A stretch of 33,718 nt of DNA from an uncultured Clostridia bacterium (GTDB lineage Bacteria > Bacillota > Limnochordia > Darwinibacteriales > DTU012): NCBI GenBank assembly GCA_900019385.1, contig FIZJ01000045.1:1-33718 (forward strand), read 5' to 3'. Each line of letters starts with the position of its first letter. Positions within the stretch are counted from its first letter, which is position 1. This document shows, piece by piece, positions 16,451 through 23,642 of this stretch. Under the pieces are notes generated by a model that saw only the letters and a program-made list of their open reading frames with translations, was not told the DNA's origin and made no database searches. Position numbers and translations under genes: made by a program.

Positions 16451-17647
16451 TTACCAGGAGAAGTGGCTGTAACCTTCCAGTTCTATGATCCGGCCTTTCT
16501 TGGACCAGCTGATCCCTTCGTCCGATGGCAGGGCTTCATTTTGATAAAGACTGACCATCAAAGCGTTGAGATGATCAACATAAATGGTATCTGAATCTGG
16601 ATCATGTTTAATCAGCTGTTCCGGGAACTCGGCCGCGGCGGGCATGCTTTCATGGATCCCGTTGATGCAGATGGTATGGGTCAATGCGGCCTCGATACCA
16701 CACGGCACAGAGCCTTCGCCCCGGATTGCATCGATCATCATCCAGAGCTTGCGCCGGGGTTCCAGCCGCGGATTGCCGTAAGACTTCCAAGTGCCGTCAT
16801 TGTATTTCACTATAATTTCCGGTTCCGCGCTGCTCTCGTTGTAGCGGACCACCGCGTCACTGAACTGGTATTCGAATATCGGCCCGAGGGACTCTTTCAC
16901 AGCATGGCTGGCGTAAAAAAGAATGTGGGTGCCGTCAGAAGCCACTGCCCGCACCATACATGTGTCGAAGTTCTCAATAGCATTGGCCCGGTATACTTCT
17001 GCCTCCACCTGTGCAAGATCGGCACTGGCATCGATCTTACTGCCGAGGATAAAGAACATATTGTGCAGATAGTGGGCTGCGGCATTGTTGGCCACACTGT
17101 CCAGGATCCATCTGCCGTTTGAGTCTTTCAGCCTGCCGGCCCAACCCCGGGCGTAGTACTTCCGGCTGCGGGGCCACAAGACCAATGTCTTGAACAACCT
17201 CGGCTCGCCAAGCCTGCCTGCGATGATGTCTTGTTTCAATGCCAGAATTGGTTCGCTGAACGACCATTGGTAGCCAATCCCAACCAGTTTGCCAGCATTG
17301 TCCCGCGCTGCCAGCATCTGCAGTGCTTCTTGAACCGTGGCGGCGATTGGCTTTTCACAAAGCACATGACTACCGTGCTGCAGAGCCAGCACAGTCTGGG
17401 GACAGTGAAAATGGATTGGTGAAGAAATAACAGCCAAGTCGGCTTGATGTTCTTGGTAAAAATCTTCCAGAGACTGGTAGACAGGGGTGTTGTTCGCTTT
17501 CAGCCTATCCAATCCGGGATAGTTCTCGGGGTAAGGGTCCACCACTCCGGCAATCTTCACATCCCGCTCCGGTTTGTCAAGGAGCAGATCAACGTAACCG
17601 CTGCCGTAACCTCCAATGCCGACAAGCACAACAGTCAGCTTACCCAC
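16451..17647 (-). CDS. Gfo/Idh/MocA-family oxidoreductase
   Basis: A 398-aa NAD(P)-dependent oxidoreductase. The N-terminal Rossmann fold shows VVLVGIGGYGSGYVDLL, and the VLCEKPIAATV motif carries the conserved lysine. The C-terminal substrate domain includes WILDSVANNAAAHYLHNMFF, with the histidine expected in this family's active site. Substrates are usually sugars, inositols or sugar acids; this one cannot be told. Start choice: the frame opens at a GTG at 17656 that abuts the SD itself, so the GTG at 17647, 8 bases after AGGAG, is the start. It follows the DUF5069 gene by 18 bases, clearly one transcript. Confidence 0.85.
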   Translation of the reverse strand: MGKLTVVLVGIGGYGSGYVDLLLDKPERDVKIAGVVDPYPENYPGLDRLKANNTPVYQSLEDFYQEHQADLAVISSPIHFHCPQTVLALQHGSHVLCEKPIAATVQEALQMLAARDNAGKLVGIGYQWSFSEPILALKQDIIAGRLGEPRLFKTLVLWPRSRKYYARGWAGRLKDSNGRWILDSVANNAAAHYLHNMFFILGSKIDASADLAQVEAEVYRANAIENFDTCMVRAVASDGTHILFYASHAVKESLGPIFEYQFSDAVVRYNESSAEPEIIVKYNDGTWKSYGNPRLEPRRKLWMMIDAIRGEGSVPCGIEAALTHTICINGIHESMPAAAEFPEQLIKHDPDSDTIYVDHLNALMVSLYQNEALPSDEGISWSKKGRIIELEGYSHFSW

Positions 17648-17665
17648 TTGCTCCACTCCTTTTGG

Positions 17666-17908
17666 TCAGTTTCCGCGACCGGCCTTGACTTTCTCAACAA
17701 TCTCCTGGTCATCTCGGCTGTTTAAGACAATTTCCATGAACTCATCCGCCGTCAGCCCCAGTTTTTTCAAGAGTTCCTGATCCCTGGGACAGGGATAGAT
17801 ATAGTCCCCGATTGTTCCATCAGCCTTGGCTCTGGCCTTGTCGATCATTCTTGCCAGCCACGGCATGCCGCCGAGAGCAATATTTCCGTCACGCGGCTCA
17901 AAGCCCAT
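17666..17908 (-). CDS. DUF5069-type small protein
   Basis: An 80-aa protein with the DUF5069 pattern: WLARMIDKARAKADGTIGDY, a YPCP motif with a single cysteine, then a helical segment QELLKKLGLTADEFMEIV. The function of the family is unknown. An ideal SD (GGGAGGT) precedes the ATG at 17908. It is the first gene of the pair with the oxidoreductase, which suggests a linked role. The upstream minus-strand DNA offers TTGAGG and TTATAT at a long 19-base spacing as a weak promoter candidate. Confidence 0.82.
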   Translation of the reverse strand: MGFEPRDGNIALGGMPWLARMIDKARAKADGTIGDYIYPCPRDQELLKKLGLTADEFMEIVLNSRDDQEIVEKVKAGRGN

Positions 17909-18091
17909 GCTTCCACCTCCCTCTATCTACAGGGTATCAGAACTTGCTCCGGAAAACAATCCATATAAACTTAACATACAGATTATTCCTCAACTAGAAG
18001 GAATCTGTTACGAATTGTAGAAGTGACTTATTCCACTGTGCAGCCGGCCACTGACAAGCTGCTTTGATCCTCGTCGGAAGGAGAGTTTTTC

Positions 18092-18121
18092 ATGCCTTAT
18101 TATGTTTTTAAAGAAATCTGA
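18092..18121 (+). CDS. Possible 9-aa leader peptide
   Basis: ATG followed by eight codons (MPYYVFKEI) and TGA, preceded by a strong SD (GGAAGGAG, about 8 bases away). It could be a leader peptide that affects the downstream hairpins, or the remnant of a decayed small gene. No regulatory codon run is obvious apart from two tyrosines. Confidence 0.35.
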   Translation: MPYYVFKEI

Positions 18122-18252
18122 ACTCCGTTGAAATTGTTCTAAATCCGATTTTTCCGAGAATTAGACTCGCAGATAGTCTACATCAAGCTCGGAAACCGGC
18201 GGCGCAGACGTCTCCGCCGGCACAAAGCAGGTTAGGAAGTGATCGATCAGAG

Positions 18253-18286
18253 TATCATGGCGAAAACGTTTCGCCATGATATTTTT
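18253..18286 (+). terminator. Strong terminator before the DUF1540 gene
   Basis: A 13-bp perfect stem (18253-18265 with 18269-18281) with a 3-base loop is followed by TTTTT. There is no A-run on the left side, so it acts only on plus-strand transcripts. No annotated plus-strand gene ends just upstream, so it must end an unrecognised transcript or act as an attenuator. Confidence 0.8.
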
Positions 18287-18334
18287 GTTTTTGGGCACAA
18301 TAAAGGCGGTAGAAAAGACAAGGAGGTGGTAGTC

Positions 18335-18577
18335 TTGCCGGATGTTTACTGCAGTGTCGACAACTGTCATTACTGGAGCCAGGGCAATGTCTGCAAGGCT
18401 TCGCAGATTCTGGTCGCCACCGATTCCTGGGCTGAACAGGCCAGCGAAGCCATCGACGCATCCTCGCACATGGAAGTGCCCACCGCCAGTGCTGATACAT
18501 GCATGGAAACCTGCTGTAAAACCTTCGTCCCAGAAGGGTCAGCATCCGTTGAAGTCGACGGCACCACTAGGAAATAA
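18335..18577 (+). CDS. DUF1540-domain small cysteine-rich protein
   Basis: An 80-aa protein with the DUF1540 layout: VYCSVDNCHYWSQGNVC at the N-terminus and TCMETCCKTF near the end. That gives six cysteines likely to bind a metal. The family is common in spore-forming clostridia and its role is unknown. Start: TTG at 18335 with AAGGAGG 8 bases upstream; longer frames reach back into the terminator and are implausible. It is followed by a hairpin terminator shared with galE. Confidence 0.85.
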   Translation: MPDVYCSVDNCHYWSQGNVCKASQILVATDSWAEQASEAIDASSHMEVPTASADTCMETCCKTFVPEGSASVEVDGTTRK

Positions 18578-18601
18578 AAACGAGGAGCATTCTGCTCCTC
18601 G
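18576..18601. terminator. Terminator between the DUF1540 gene and galE
   Basis: CGAGGAGCA (18581-18589) pairs with TGCTCCTCG (18593-18601) around a 3-base loop. Five As on the left give a U-run for the minus-strand galE transcript, which ends 16 bases away. The plus-strand T content after it is modest. Confidence 0.8.
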
Positions 18602-18616
18602 GCCTTCTTTGCTCAT

Positions 18617-19633
18617 TTACTCTGCTTCGTATCCTTCAGGGTTGTTTTTCTGCCAGCGCCAGGAATCAACACACATTGTCAGAAGATCCCGCTTGGCTTC
18701 CCAGCCCAGTTCCTGCTTCGCCTTGGTCGGATCGGCGTAGCACTCGGCAACATCACCAGCCCGCCGCGGCCCGATTTCATACGGGATCTTCTTCCCAGAG
18801 GCCTGTTCAAAAGCGGAGATGACATCCAGCACACTGTACCCTTTGCCTGTACCGAGGTTGTAGATATGGACACCAGGGCTTTGCCGTAGTTTTTCCAAAG
18901 CACACAAATGCCCCAAAGCCAAATCAACCACATGGATATAATCTCTCACACCAGTCCCGTCATGGGTTGGGTAGTCACTGCCGAACACCCGCAGCATAGG
19001 CAGCTTACCTACAGCCACCTGCGTAATATAGGGCATCAAATTGTTGGGTATGCCGGAGGGATCCTCGCCGATGCTGCCGCTGGCGTGGGCGCCGATCGGA
19101 TTGAAATAGCGCAGCAAGGCCACACTCCACTGCGGATCTGACTCATGCAAGTCCTGAAGGATCTGTTCAATCATCAGCTTTGTGCGCCCATAGGGGTTCA
19201 CAGGTGCCAAAGGAGCATCCTCTTTGATCGGTACTTTTTCTGGCGTCCCATATACAGTGGCGGAAGAGCTGAACACTATCCTCTTGACCCCGTACTCCTC
19301 CATCACCTGGCATAGAACCAAAGTGCCGGCCACATTGTTATGATAGTACCGCAGCGGGACTTCCACCGACTCGCCCACAGCCTTAAGCCCGGCGAAATGG
19401 ATCACAGCCTCAATGCGGTTATCCATGAAAACTGCCGACAGCGCTGGTTTATCCAGGATATCCACAGGATAGAAACGGAAGTCCTTACCGGTAATGGCCC
19501 GGATGCGTTTGATCACTTCGGGTTTGCTGTTGGACAAGTTGTCGACAACGACAACGTCGCAGCCTGCCTCAAGCAGTTCAACCACTGTATGGCTGCCGAT
19601 ATACCCCGCTCCTCCTGTTACCAGTATCGCCAT
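18617..19633 (-). CDS. galE: UDP-glucose 4-epimerase
   Basis: A 338-aa short-chain dehydrogenase-fold epimerase interconverting UDP-glucose and UDP-galactose. It shows the NAD loop [11 protein letters not shown] at the N-terminus, SSSATVYG, and the catalytic NPYGRTK tyrosine/lysine pair near residue 147. YFNPIGAH and [14 protein letters not shown] are also standard. The length equals that of the classical enzyme. Start choice: in-frame ATGs at 19660 and 19639 are poorly placed; the six-G SD is 6 bases before the ATG at 19633. A small hairpin sits in its leader. It is the last of a run of minus-strand sugar genes and supplies UDP-galactose for surface glycans or feeds galactose into glycolysis. 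Confidence 0.95.
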   Translation of the reverse strand: MAILVTGGAGYIGSHTVVELLEAGCDVVVVDNLSNSKPEVIKRIRAITGKDFRFYPVDILDKPALSAVFMDNRIEAVIHFAGLKAVGESVEVPLRYYHNNVAGTLVLCQVMEEYGVKRIVFSSSATVYGTPEKVPIKEDAPLAPVNPYGRTKLMIEQILQDLHESDPQWSVALLRYFNPIGAHASGSIGEDPSGIPNNLMPYITQVAVGKLPMLRVFGSDYPTHDGTGVRDYIHVVDLALGHLCALEKLRQSPGVHIYNLGTGKGYSVLDVISAFEQASGKKIPYEIGPRRAGDVAECYADPTKAKQELGWEAKRDLLTMCVDSWRWQKNNPEGYEAE

Positions 19634-19645
19634 CCTCATCCCCCC

Positions 19646-19663
19646 ATCATGGTCGTCCATGAT
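19646..19663 (-). promoter_or_regulatory. 7-bp hairpin just upstream of the galE SD
   Basis: ATCATGG (19646-19652) pairs with CCATGAT (19657-19663) around TCGT. It directly abuts the G-rich SD of galE and could affect ribosome access. There is no T-run. Confidence 0.4.
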
Positions 19664-19752
19664 CTATCATAATCGTTCCCCCGAGATTTATCTACCGGAT
19701 TAACAGAAAGTTAAACCAATATTTACGATGGGGCTACAGGATCGCCGGCCTT

Positions 19753-20706
19753 TTAAACCGTGGGTGTGTAACTGCAGAGGATCTCCGCAGCACCATGCAC
19801 CGCCCGGGCCTGCCACTCACGGCAGCAAGCTGGAATCAGGCAGCTTTCGCCAGGTTCGAGCTGCACTGGATAAGCACTGCTTTCGATCAGCAGTGGCTGG
19901 TTGATACTGGTGACAATCTTGAAATAGGGATGTTCCGCTGAAAAACTCGCACCGGCCTGGAGCCGGTGTTTGGTTACTGTAAAGAACGGGCACGCAGCCA
20001 GGATCTCTGCGCCGTGAGAAGCAGGCGCAGGTTTAAAACCGAAATCGATGACCTCCAACGCCTGACGCACGTGCAGCGGGCGCGGCCTGCCTTGATCATC
20101 GGTCCGGTTCCAGTCGAAAATGCGGTAGACAGCGTCAGACGTCTGCTGAATCTCCAATACAAGAATACCTGCGCCAAGGGCGTGGACCACCCCTGCAGGA
20201 ATGAAAAAACAGTCGCCGGGTTTGACATTGACCTCGTTCAAACACTCGGTAACAGTTCCATGGGCTATCGCTCGCTCCAAGCTTTCCCGGGTAATCCCCT
20301 CTTTAAGGCCGTAAATCAGCTTCGCTCCGGGCTCGGCGGCCACGACATACCACATCTCGGTTTTGCCGGGCTCATTGGACTCGTGGCTTTGGGCATATTC
20401 ATCATCAGGATGCACCTGCACCGACAGAGGTTCCTGAGCATCGATCAGTTTCACCATCAAAGGAAAATCCTGCCGCTTTCTGCCAATGATTTCCAGCGGG
20501 TACTGCCGGCAGAGCTGATCCAGCGTCCTCCCGGCCAGGTCCATTGGTTCAACGACCACACTGTGCCCATTGCGGTGGACAGATATCTCCCAACTCTCTC
20601 CAATCCTCCCCGGCGGCAGGTTCCTATTGAAAACAACCTCCAAATTGCGGCCGCCCCAGATCTTGGGCTGGTAAACCGGAGCAAACTTCAAGGGGCCAAT
20701 TTTCAA
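19753..20706 (-). CDS. manA: Mannose-6-phosphate isomerase, class I
   Basis: A 317-aa cupin-type isomerase interconverting mannose-6-phosphate and fructose-6-phosphate. Typical blocks are IWGGRNLE at the N-terminus, GESWEIS, the zinc-binding LSVQVHPDDEYA (Gln and His ligands), KTEMWYV with a glutamate, and FFIPAGVVHALG with the last histidine. DWNRTDDQGRPRPLHV is characteristic of the short Bacillus-type enzyme. The start is a TTG: one at 20712 lies only 3 bases from AGGAG and another at 20706 is 9 bases away. I prefer 20706. Placed between galE and other sugar genes, it may feed GDP-mannose synthesis or mannose use. Confidence 0.92.
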   Translation of the reverse strand: MKIGPLKFAPVYQPKIWGGRNLEVVFNRNLPPGRIGESWEISVHRNGHSVVVEPMDLAGRTLDQLCRQYPLEIIGRKRQDFPLMVKLIDAQEPLSVQVHPDDEYAQSHESNEPGKTEMWYVVAAEPGAKLIYGLKEGITRESLERAIAHGTVTECLNEVNVKPGDCFFIPAGVVHALGAGILVLEIQQTSDAVYRIFDWNRTDDQGRPRPLHVRQALEVIDFGFKPAPASHGAEILAACPFFTVTKHRLQAGASFSAEHPYFKIVTSINQPLLIESSAYPVQLEPGESCLIPACCREWQARAVHGAAEILCSYTPTV

Positions 20707-20741
20707 GTACAAGCACTCCTTTAATTACAGTTCGTCTGTTT

Positions 20742-21515
20742 CTACAACATCAAGGGCGGCTCGCCAGCCACGTCCCGGATGATTTTCCCTGCGGCCTCCA
20801 GCTGTTCCTTGGACCCTGAGACTGCGATCCGGTAACTGCCTTCAGCGCCTGACACTCCTCCGGCGGCCACCAATTCCGCTTCTGCCCCAGTGAGAATTTG
20901 AATAGCTTCCAACTCGGTGATGATCCTGCCCCGCACTGGGAAATACCGCGGCCCTGCAGCATTGGCGGCGTTAAGTTTGGCTGCTATGGCTCCGATGCTT
21001 CCTGATACTCGCTTTTCCAATCCGACGGGAATCACAAGTTCAACACGCCGGCCGATGACTGCCTGGATCGCCGCGCCGATTGTTCCGGCTTTGGTGTGTC
21101 CAATCAAAACAGCCGCTTCCCGCTCATCAAGGTTGACTGCATTGGCTCCTTTGACAATTATATCACCGGTTTTAAGCTCATCAGCAACATCGAAGATGGT
21201 CGCTCCCCGGTCCCACTTGCCCTGCCGCAGGACCACATCTCCGAGGAACTGTTCCGATTCCCGCTCCAATGTAGCTTTGTAACCGGGTGGGACTGTGAAA
21301 CCGCGGTAGAAGTGCTGATACGAAAAACCCTGTGCCTGTCCGAGAGACCGGAGTATTTCGTCGGCAATATAGGCGTTGGTGGTACCAGCTGTGATCACGA
21401 TTACATTCTCCGCAAGCGCTTTCTTGATACACGCTAGCTCAGCCACCGCTTTGGCGATCAACCGCTTTCCGGCTGCCACCGACAGCCAGTGCTGTTCAAC
21501 AAAGATCTCTGTCAT
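20742..21515 (-). CDS. Conserved-looking 257-aa protein of unknown function
   Basis: I do not recognise this family. The sequence looks enzymatic: VIVITAGTTNAYIADEIL resembles the nucleotide/phosphate-binding loop of DeoR/RpiA-like (ISOCOT) folds. GDIIVKGANAVNLDEREAAVLIG, GTIGAAIQAVIGRRVELVIPVGLEKRV and a C-terminal GVSGAEGSYRIAVSG domain follow. The protein is soluble, with no signal peptide. Start choice: ATG at 21521 touches the SD, whereas the ATG at 21515 is 7 bases from AGGAGG. It lies between manA and the NDP-sugar dehydratase gene, so a sugar-phosphate role is a fair guess. Similarity to sugar isomerases is impressionistic. Confidence 0.7.
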   Translation of the reverse strand: MTEIFVEQHWLSVAAGKRLIAKAVAELACIKKALAENVIVITAGTTNAYIADEILRSLGQAQGFSYQHFYRGFTVPPGYKATLERESEQFLGDVVLRQGKWDRGATIFDVADELKTGDIIVKGANAVNLDEREAAVLIGHTKAGTIGAAIQAVIGRRVELVIPVGLEKRVSGSIGAIAAKLNAANAAGPRYFPVRGRIITELEAIQILTGAEAELVAAGGVSGAEGSYRIAVSGSKEQLEAAGKIIRDVAGEPPLML

Positions 21516-21557
21516 CGGCATACCTCCTCAAGGAATAATCTCTTTTCTTATGAATAC

Positions 21558-21597
21558 AGCAGGTTAAGTGCCACGTTCCTGTGCCACTTAACCTGCT
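21558..21597. terminator. Strong hairpin between the dehydratase gene and the 257-aa gene
   Basis: AGCAGGTTAAGTG (21558-21570) pairs perfectly with CACTTAACCTGCT (21585-21597), with a further 3-bp inner pairing. On the minus strand there is no T-run after it, so it may be a weak terminator, an RNA-processing site or an attenuator between operon genes. Confidence 0.55.
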
Positions 21598-21640
21598 TTG
21601 CCCTTTGGCTTGCTTGCCGGATAGACCGGGCCCATTGCCC

Positions 21641-23572
21641 TTACCGTTCCTTTGCGCCGGCAATTTCATACAGAGCATGATAGGCCACCGGTTCGCTTTT
21701 TTCATACCGGACGAGCTTGAACTCAGGCAGCAGCCTCTGAATCCAGGCTTCTGTCTGCTCAGGCCCATCCGGGAAGATCCCGGCTTTAAGCTCTGCGATG
21801 ATCTGGGCTATGGTCTCTTGATCGACAGTAGTTGGAGGCGCGATGAAAATGCGCTCGTGCTGCGTCGGGTTTTTCCGGACTTCCTCAGTGGTCAGCAGCT
21901 CTTCATACATCTTCTCTCCAGGCCGGAGCCCGGTGATCACGATGCCGATGTCCTCCACTTCAAAGCCTGAGAGTCTGATCAAAGTCTGAGCCAAATCGAT
22001 AATCCTGACCGGTTCTCCCATATCCAGCACGAAAATCTCTCCATCATGGGCGAAAGCTCCGGCTTGGATAATAAGCTGGACTGCTTCGGGGATGGTCATG
22101 AAGTATCGAACCATGTCTTCGTGCGTGACAGTGACCGGCCCACCCTGGGCTATCTGCCGTTTAAACAGAGGCACAACACTGCCGGCGCTGCCCAGGACAT
22201 TGCCGAAACGAACACCCACATACCGTGTCTGGCTCACCTGGTTCAGATACTGGATTATCATTTCCGCAATCCGCTTCGACGCACCCATGATGCTGGTGGG
22301 GTTGACAGCCTTGTCAGTTGAAACCAACACGAAGCGTTTCGCTTTGTATTGATTGGCTGCCTCGGCCACGTTGAAAGTACCCCAGCAGTTATTCTTAATC
22401 GCTTCTTCGGGATTGTATTCCATCAAAGGCACATGTTTGTGGGCGGCGGCATGGTAAACAACATCGGGCCGGTAGGTATCGAACACGCCGGCGACTCCAT
22501 GCCAATCGCGGATGTCTTTAATCAGCGGCACTATCACTACACCGTTCTGCTCCTGGAGATCAAGGATCACATCATTGATGCCGTTTTCGTTGATATCCAA
22601 AAGCAACAGCGCTTTGGGAGACAGGCGCGCCAGTTGGCGGCAGAGTTCGCTGCCGATAGACCCGCCGGCTCCGGTCACCAGCACAACTTGATCCCGGATG
22701 TAGCCGGCCATGCTTTCCAGATCTACTTTCACAGGCTCCCGCCCCAAAAGATCCTCCACTTGAACCTCGCGAATCTGGTTGACAGTGACATTTCCGTCAA
22801 TTAGATCAAAAATTCCTGGTAAAATCTTGATTTTGGCGGAAGTCGCCTGACATATGGCGACAATGTCCCGGATGCGCTTGCCCGAGACAGACGGCATTGC
22901 AATAACGATCTCCTCAATCTGGTACTGCTCCACCACCCTGGGGATATCTTCCCGGGTACCGAGGACGTCATGGCCCAACAGCTTCAGCTTCTGCTTGTTG
23001 GGATCGTCGTCGATGAATCCAACCACGTTTACCGCCTGGTGATAGTGGTTTTCAAACTCTTTCGCCACCAACGCGCCGGCGTCTCCAGCTCCAACGATGA
23101 GCACTCGCCGGCCCTTCGGCGATGGAGGGATTATCCGCCAACCTTGCTGACGGATCCGGAGGAACAGACGGAACCCGCCGATCAACACAATATTGATGAA
23201 CCAGTTCACGATTTCCAAACCCACAGCGTGCAGGGGTTCTGGTAACATGTACATCATAAGGGACACACTCAACAAAGACCCGGTGGAAACCGCTTTGATC
23301 GTGCTGATCAGTTCATTGATGCTGGCATACTCCCAGATCCGGTTGTAAAGGCCGAAATAATAAAGGCAGCAAAGCCGGACAAACGTTAAGACAATCACAA
23401 GGAAAAGATACGAAGCAAAGTTTATATGTATAACTCCTTGATATGGAAGGTTGATGGTCAACAGCAGAGCCAGGTTCACCAAAAGGATGTCCACCAGCAG
23501 CATCCAGAACTTCTTTATCGGATACACAAAAAATTCCCCCCAATATCCAACCCCATAGAGATAATTCGACAT
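21641..23572 (-). CDS. Membrane-bound NDP-sugar 4,6-dehydratase (EpsC/CapD/PglF-type)
   Basis: A 643-aa polysaccharide biosynthesis enzyme. Four membrane segments fill about the first 135 residues. A first Rossmann domain follows (RRVLIVGAGDAGALVAKEF), then the catalytic SDR domain (VLVTGAGGSIGSELCRQL, YHAAAHKHVPLMEYNP). The active-site block TDKAVNPTSIMGASKR has Met where most SDRs have Tyr, as in PglF/WbpM/FlaA1 dehydratases acting on UDP-N-acetylglucosamine. GLRPGEKMYEELLT near the C-terminus is also typical. The start is unclear: GGAGG lies 14 bases before the ATG at 23572, and an in-frame TTG at 23593 would include the SD. The product would serve capsule, exopolysaccharide or glycoprotein glycans. 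Confidence 0.9.
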   Translation of the reverse strand: MSNYLYGVGYWGEFFVYPIKKFWMLLVDILLVNLALLLTINLPYQGVIHINFASYLFLVIVLTFVRLCCLYYFGLYNRIWEYASINELISTIKAVSTGSLLSVSLMMYMLPEPLHAVGLEIVNWFINIVLIGGFRLFLRIRQQGWRIIPPSPKGRRVLIVGAGDAGALVAKEFENHYHQAVNVVGFIDDDPNKQKLKLLGHDVLGTREDIPRVVEQYQIEEIVIAMPSVSGKRIRDIVAICQATSAKIKILPGIFDLIDGNVTVNQIREVQVEDLLGREPVKVDLESMAGYIRDQVVLVTGAGGSIGSELCRQLARLSPKALLLLDINENGINDVILDLQEQNGVVIVPLIKDIRDWHGVAGVFDTYRPDVVYHAAAHKHVPLMEYNPEEAIKNNCWGTFNVAEAANQYKAKRFVLVSTDKAVNPTSIMGASKRIAEMIIQYLNQVSQTRYVGVRFGNVLGSAGSVVPLFKRQIAQGGPVTVTHEDMVRYFMTIPEAVQLIIQAGAFAHDGEIFVLDMGEPVRIIDLAQTLIRLSGFEVEDIGIVITGLRPGEKMYEELLTTEEVRKNPTQHERIFIAPPTTVDQETIAQIIAELKAGIFPDGPEQTEAWIQRLLPEFKLVRYEKSEPVAYHALYEIAGAKER

Positions 23573-23642
23573 TTCACCAGAATTATCCTCCAAAATGACA
23601 AGGGCAGCGATATTGGGGAGAAAAAGACTGAATTGCCAAAAG

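Larger units (their letters stand above)
18040..18286 (+). ncRNA. Candidate structured leader or small RNA upstream of the DUF1540 gene
   Basis: Most of the 426-base gap 17,909-18,334 has no long gene but is rich in pairings. GCAGC (18040-18044) pairs with GCTGC (18058-18062). A two-part hairpin follows: TTTCCGAG (18151-18158) with CTCGGAAA (18188-18195), enclosing TAGACT/AGTCTA. Directly adjacent is CCGGCGG (18196-18202) with CCGCCGG (18214-18220). Then comes a terminator at 18253-18286. A 9-codon reading frame with a strong SD lies between the first and second hairpins. This arrangement resembles a terminated leader or stand-alone RNA on the plus strand. No match to a known class was recognised. 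Confidence 0.45.

Noticed and set aside
18161-18469. A 102-codon minus-strand frame over the DUF1540 gene and its leader.
   Set aside because: It reads through a perfect terminator hairpin and opposite a recognised cysteine-rich protein. No SD.
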